A DNA stretch of 6,441 nucleotides. It comes from an uncultured Ruminococcus sp. GTDB lineage: Bacteria > Bacillota > Clostridia > Oscillospirales > CAG-382. The stretch is from the NCBI GenBank assembly GCA_902783535.1, contig CACZRJ010000065.1:1-6441 (forward strand). Direction: 5' to 3'. Below, piece by piece: positions 5,866-6,441 of this stretch. A program made the translations under genes and the position numbers. The first letter of the stretch is position 1, and every line of letters starts with the position of its first letter. The notes below the pieces were generated by a model, which worked only from the letters and a program-made list of their open reading frames with translations, was not told the DNA's origin and searched no databases.

Positions 5866-6441
5866 TCAGATGTTTTTGATTTGCTCTTCCAGAGCTTCTT
5901 TTTCACGCTCGTATCCCGGCTTGCCGAGCAGAGCGAACATGTTTTTCTTGTATGCTTCCACGCCCGGCTGATCGAAGGGATTGACGCCGAGCATATATCC
6001 CGACGCGGCGCACGCGAGTTCGAAGAAATAGATCATTTCTCCGAGCGTTTCCGCGTCCTTCCGCCCGTATTTGACGAGCAGCGTGTCGGTTCCGCCCTGC
6101 TCATGCGCGAGCAGCGTTCCGAGCATGGCCTGCCTGTTGACGTCGTACATATGTCTTCCCGCCAGGTAGTTCAGCCCGTCCGTATTGGCCTCCTCGCCGG
6201 GAACGCAAACGTCCGAGTCGGGGGACTCTGCACGCTCGCAGACGGTCTCAAAGAGGATCGGCGAGCCGTCCTGCATGAACTGACCGAGCGAATGCAGATC
6301 TGACGAGTAAACGACGGAAGCGGGGAAGAGTCCTTTCTTGTCCTTTCCTTCGCTTTCGCCGAACAGCTGCTTGAACCATTCTCCCATGAAACGGAAGGAC
6401 GGGTCGTAGCTTGCGAGGACTTCCACGCGGTATCCTTTGGA
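5866..6441 (-). CDS. pgi: Glucose-6-phosphate isomerase, C-terminal part (5' end outside window)
   Basis: Cytosolic glycolytic and gluconeogenic enzyme that interconverts glucose 6-phosphate and fructose 6-phosphate. The 191 visible residues are the C-terminal two fifths of a protein usually about 450 residues long in Bacillota. Visible landmarks include EWFKQLFGESEGKD (about 21-34), the phosphate-site region PASVVYSSDLHS (40-51), TLLAH (109-113, with the His conserved in this family) and the signature NPFDQPGVEAYKKN (154-167) with the invariant Lys165 expected near the active site. The spelling, with LNYLAG, YFFE.ACA.SGY.LGVNPFDQPG and MFALLGKPG, is that of the Bacillus/Clostridium type. No lesion is seen. 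GTG at 6426 is internal, since homology continues to the window edge. The stop is 15-21 bases before the P-loop ATPase start, suggesting an operon headed by or including pgi. Confidence 0.96.
   Translation of the reverse strand, partial: SKGYRVEVLASYDPSFRFMGEWFKQLFGESEGKDKKGLFPASVVYSSDLHSLGQFMQDGSPILFETVCERAESPDSDVCVPGEEANTDGLNYLAGRHMYDVNRQAMLGTLLAHEQGGTDTLLVKYGRKDAETLGEMIYFFELACAASGYMLGVNPFDQPGVEAYKKNMFALLGKPGYEREKEALEEQIKNI

Noticed and set aside
5767..6303. Open frame on the plus strand (178 codons) over pgi
   Set aside because: It is antisense to a strongly recognised glucose-6-phosphate isomerase, and its composition fits a shadow frame.

Overview
This window looks like a chromosomal segment of an uncultured, moderately GC-rich Bacillota (Clostridia-like) bacterium. 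The evidence is a Gram-positive-type glucose-6-phosphate isomerase, strong GGAGG-type ribosome binding sites, a consensus sigma-A promoter with TATAAT and a 17-bp spacer, and a lipoprotein signal peptide. No mobile element, tRNA, rRNA or CRISPR array is visible. The taxonomic statement is inference from protein style only.

Plus strand, 1-4874: the window opens inside rlmB, a 23S rRNA 2'-O-ribose methyltransferase of the SpoU/TrmH class. After 30 bases comes a large 864-residue membrane protein (716-3310). I read this as a degenerate P-type ATPase (pseudo-pump). It has a 300-residue charged cytoplasmic tail and the 4+2+2 membrane layout of heavy-metal P1B pumps. The P and N domain framework is recognisable, but the DKTGT, TGD, GDGxND, CPC and SEHP motifs are replaced or missing. 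An AT-rich sigma-A promoter then drives a monocistronic 475-residue lipoprotein (3447-4874). It has an Ig-like N-terminal part and an AlgX/AlgJ/DHHW-type SGNH-hydrolase-like domain. The Asp-x-His pair of that domain is kept, but the nucleophile serine appears to be replaced by glutamate. A strong hairpin terminator follows.

Minus strand, 6441-4986: three genes run in the opposite direction and converge on the lipoprotein gene. They are the C-terminal part of pgi (glucose-6-phosphate isomerase), a small 137-residue P-loop ATPase, and a 146-residue four-helix membrane protein. Spacings of about 15-21 and 4 bases suggest one operon. The last two genes are probably translationally coupled, and a second hairpin with a T-run on the minus strand ends the unit.

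The flanking genes are housekeeping (rRNA modification, glycolysis). The interesting part is the centre, where two adjacent envelope proteins both look like catalytically dead versions of well-known enzyme families. Whether they act together is not shown by the sequence; they have separate transcription starts.
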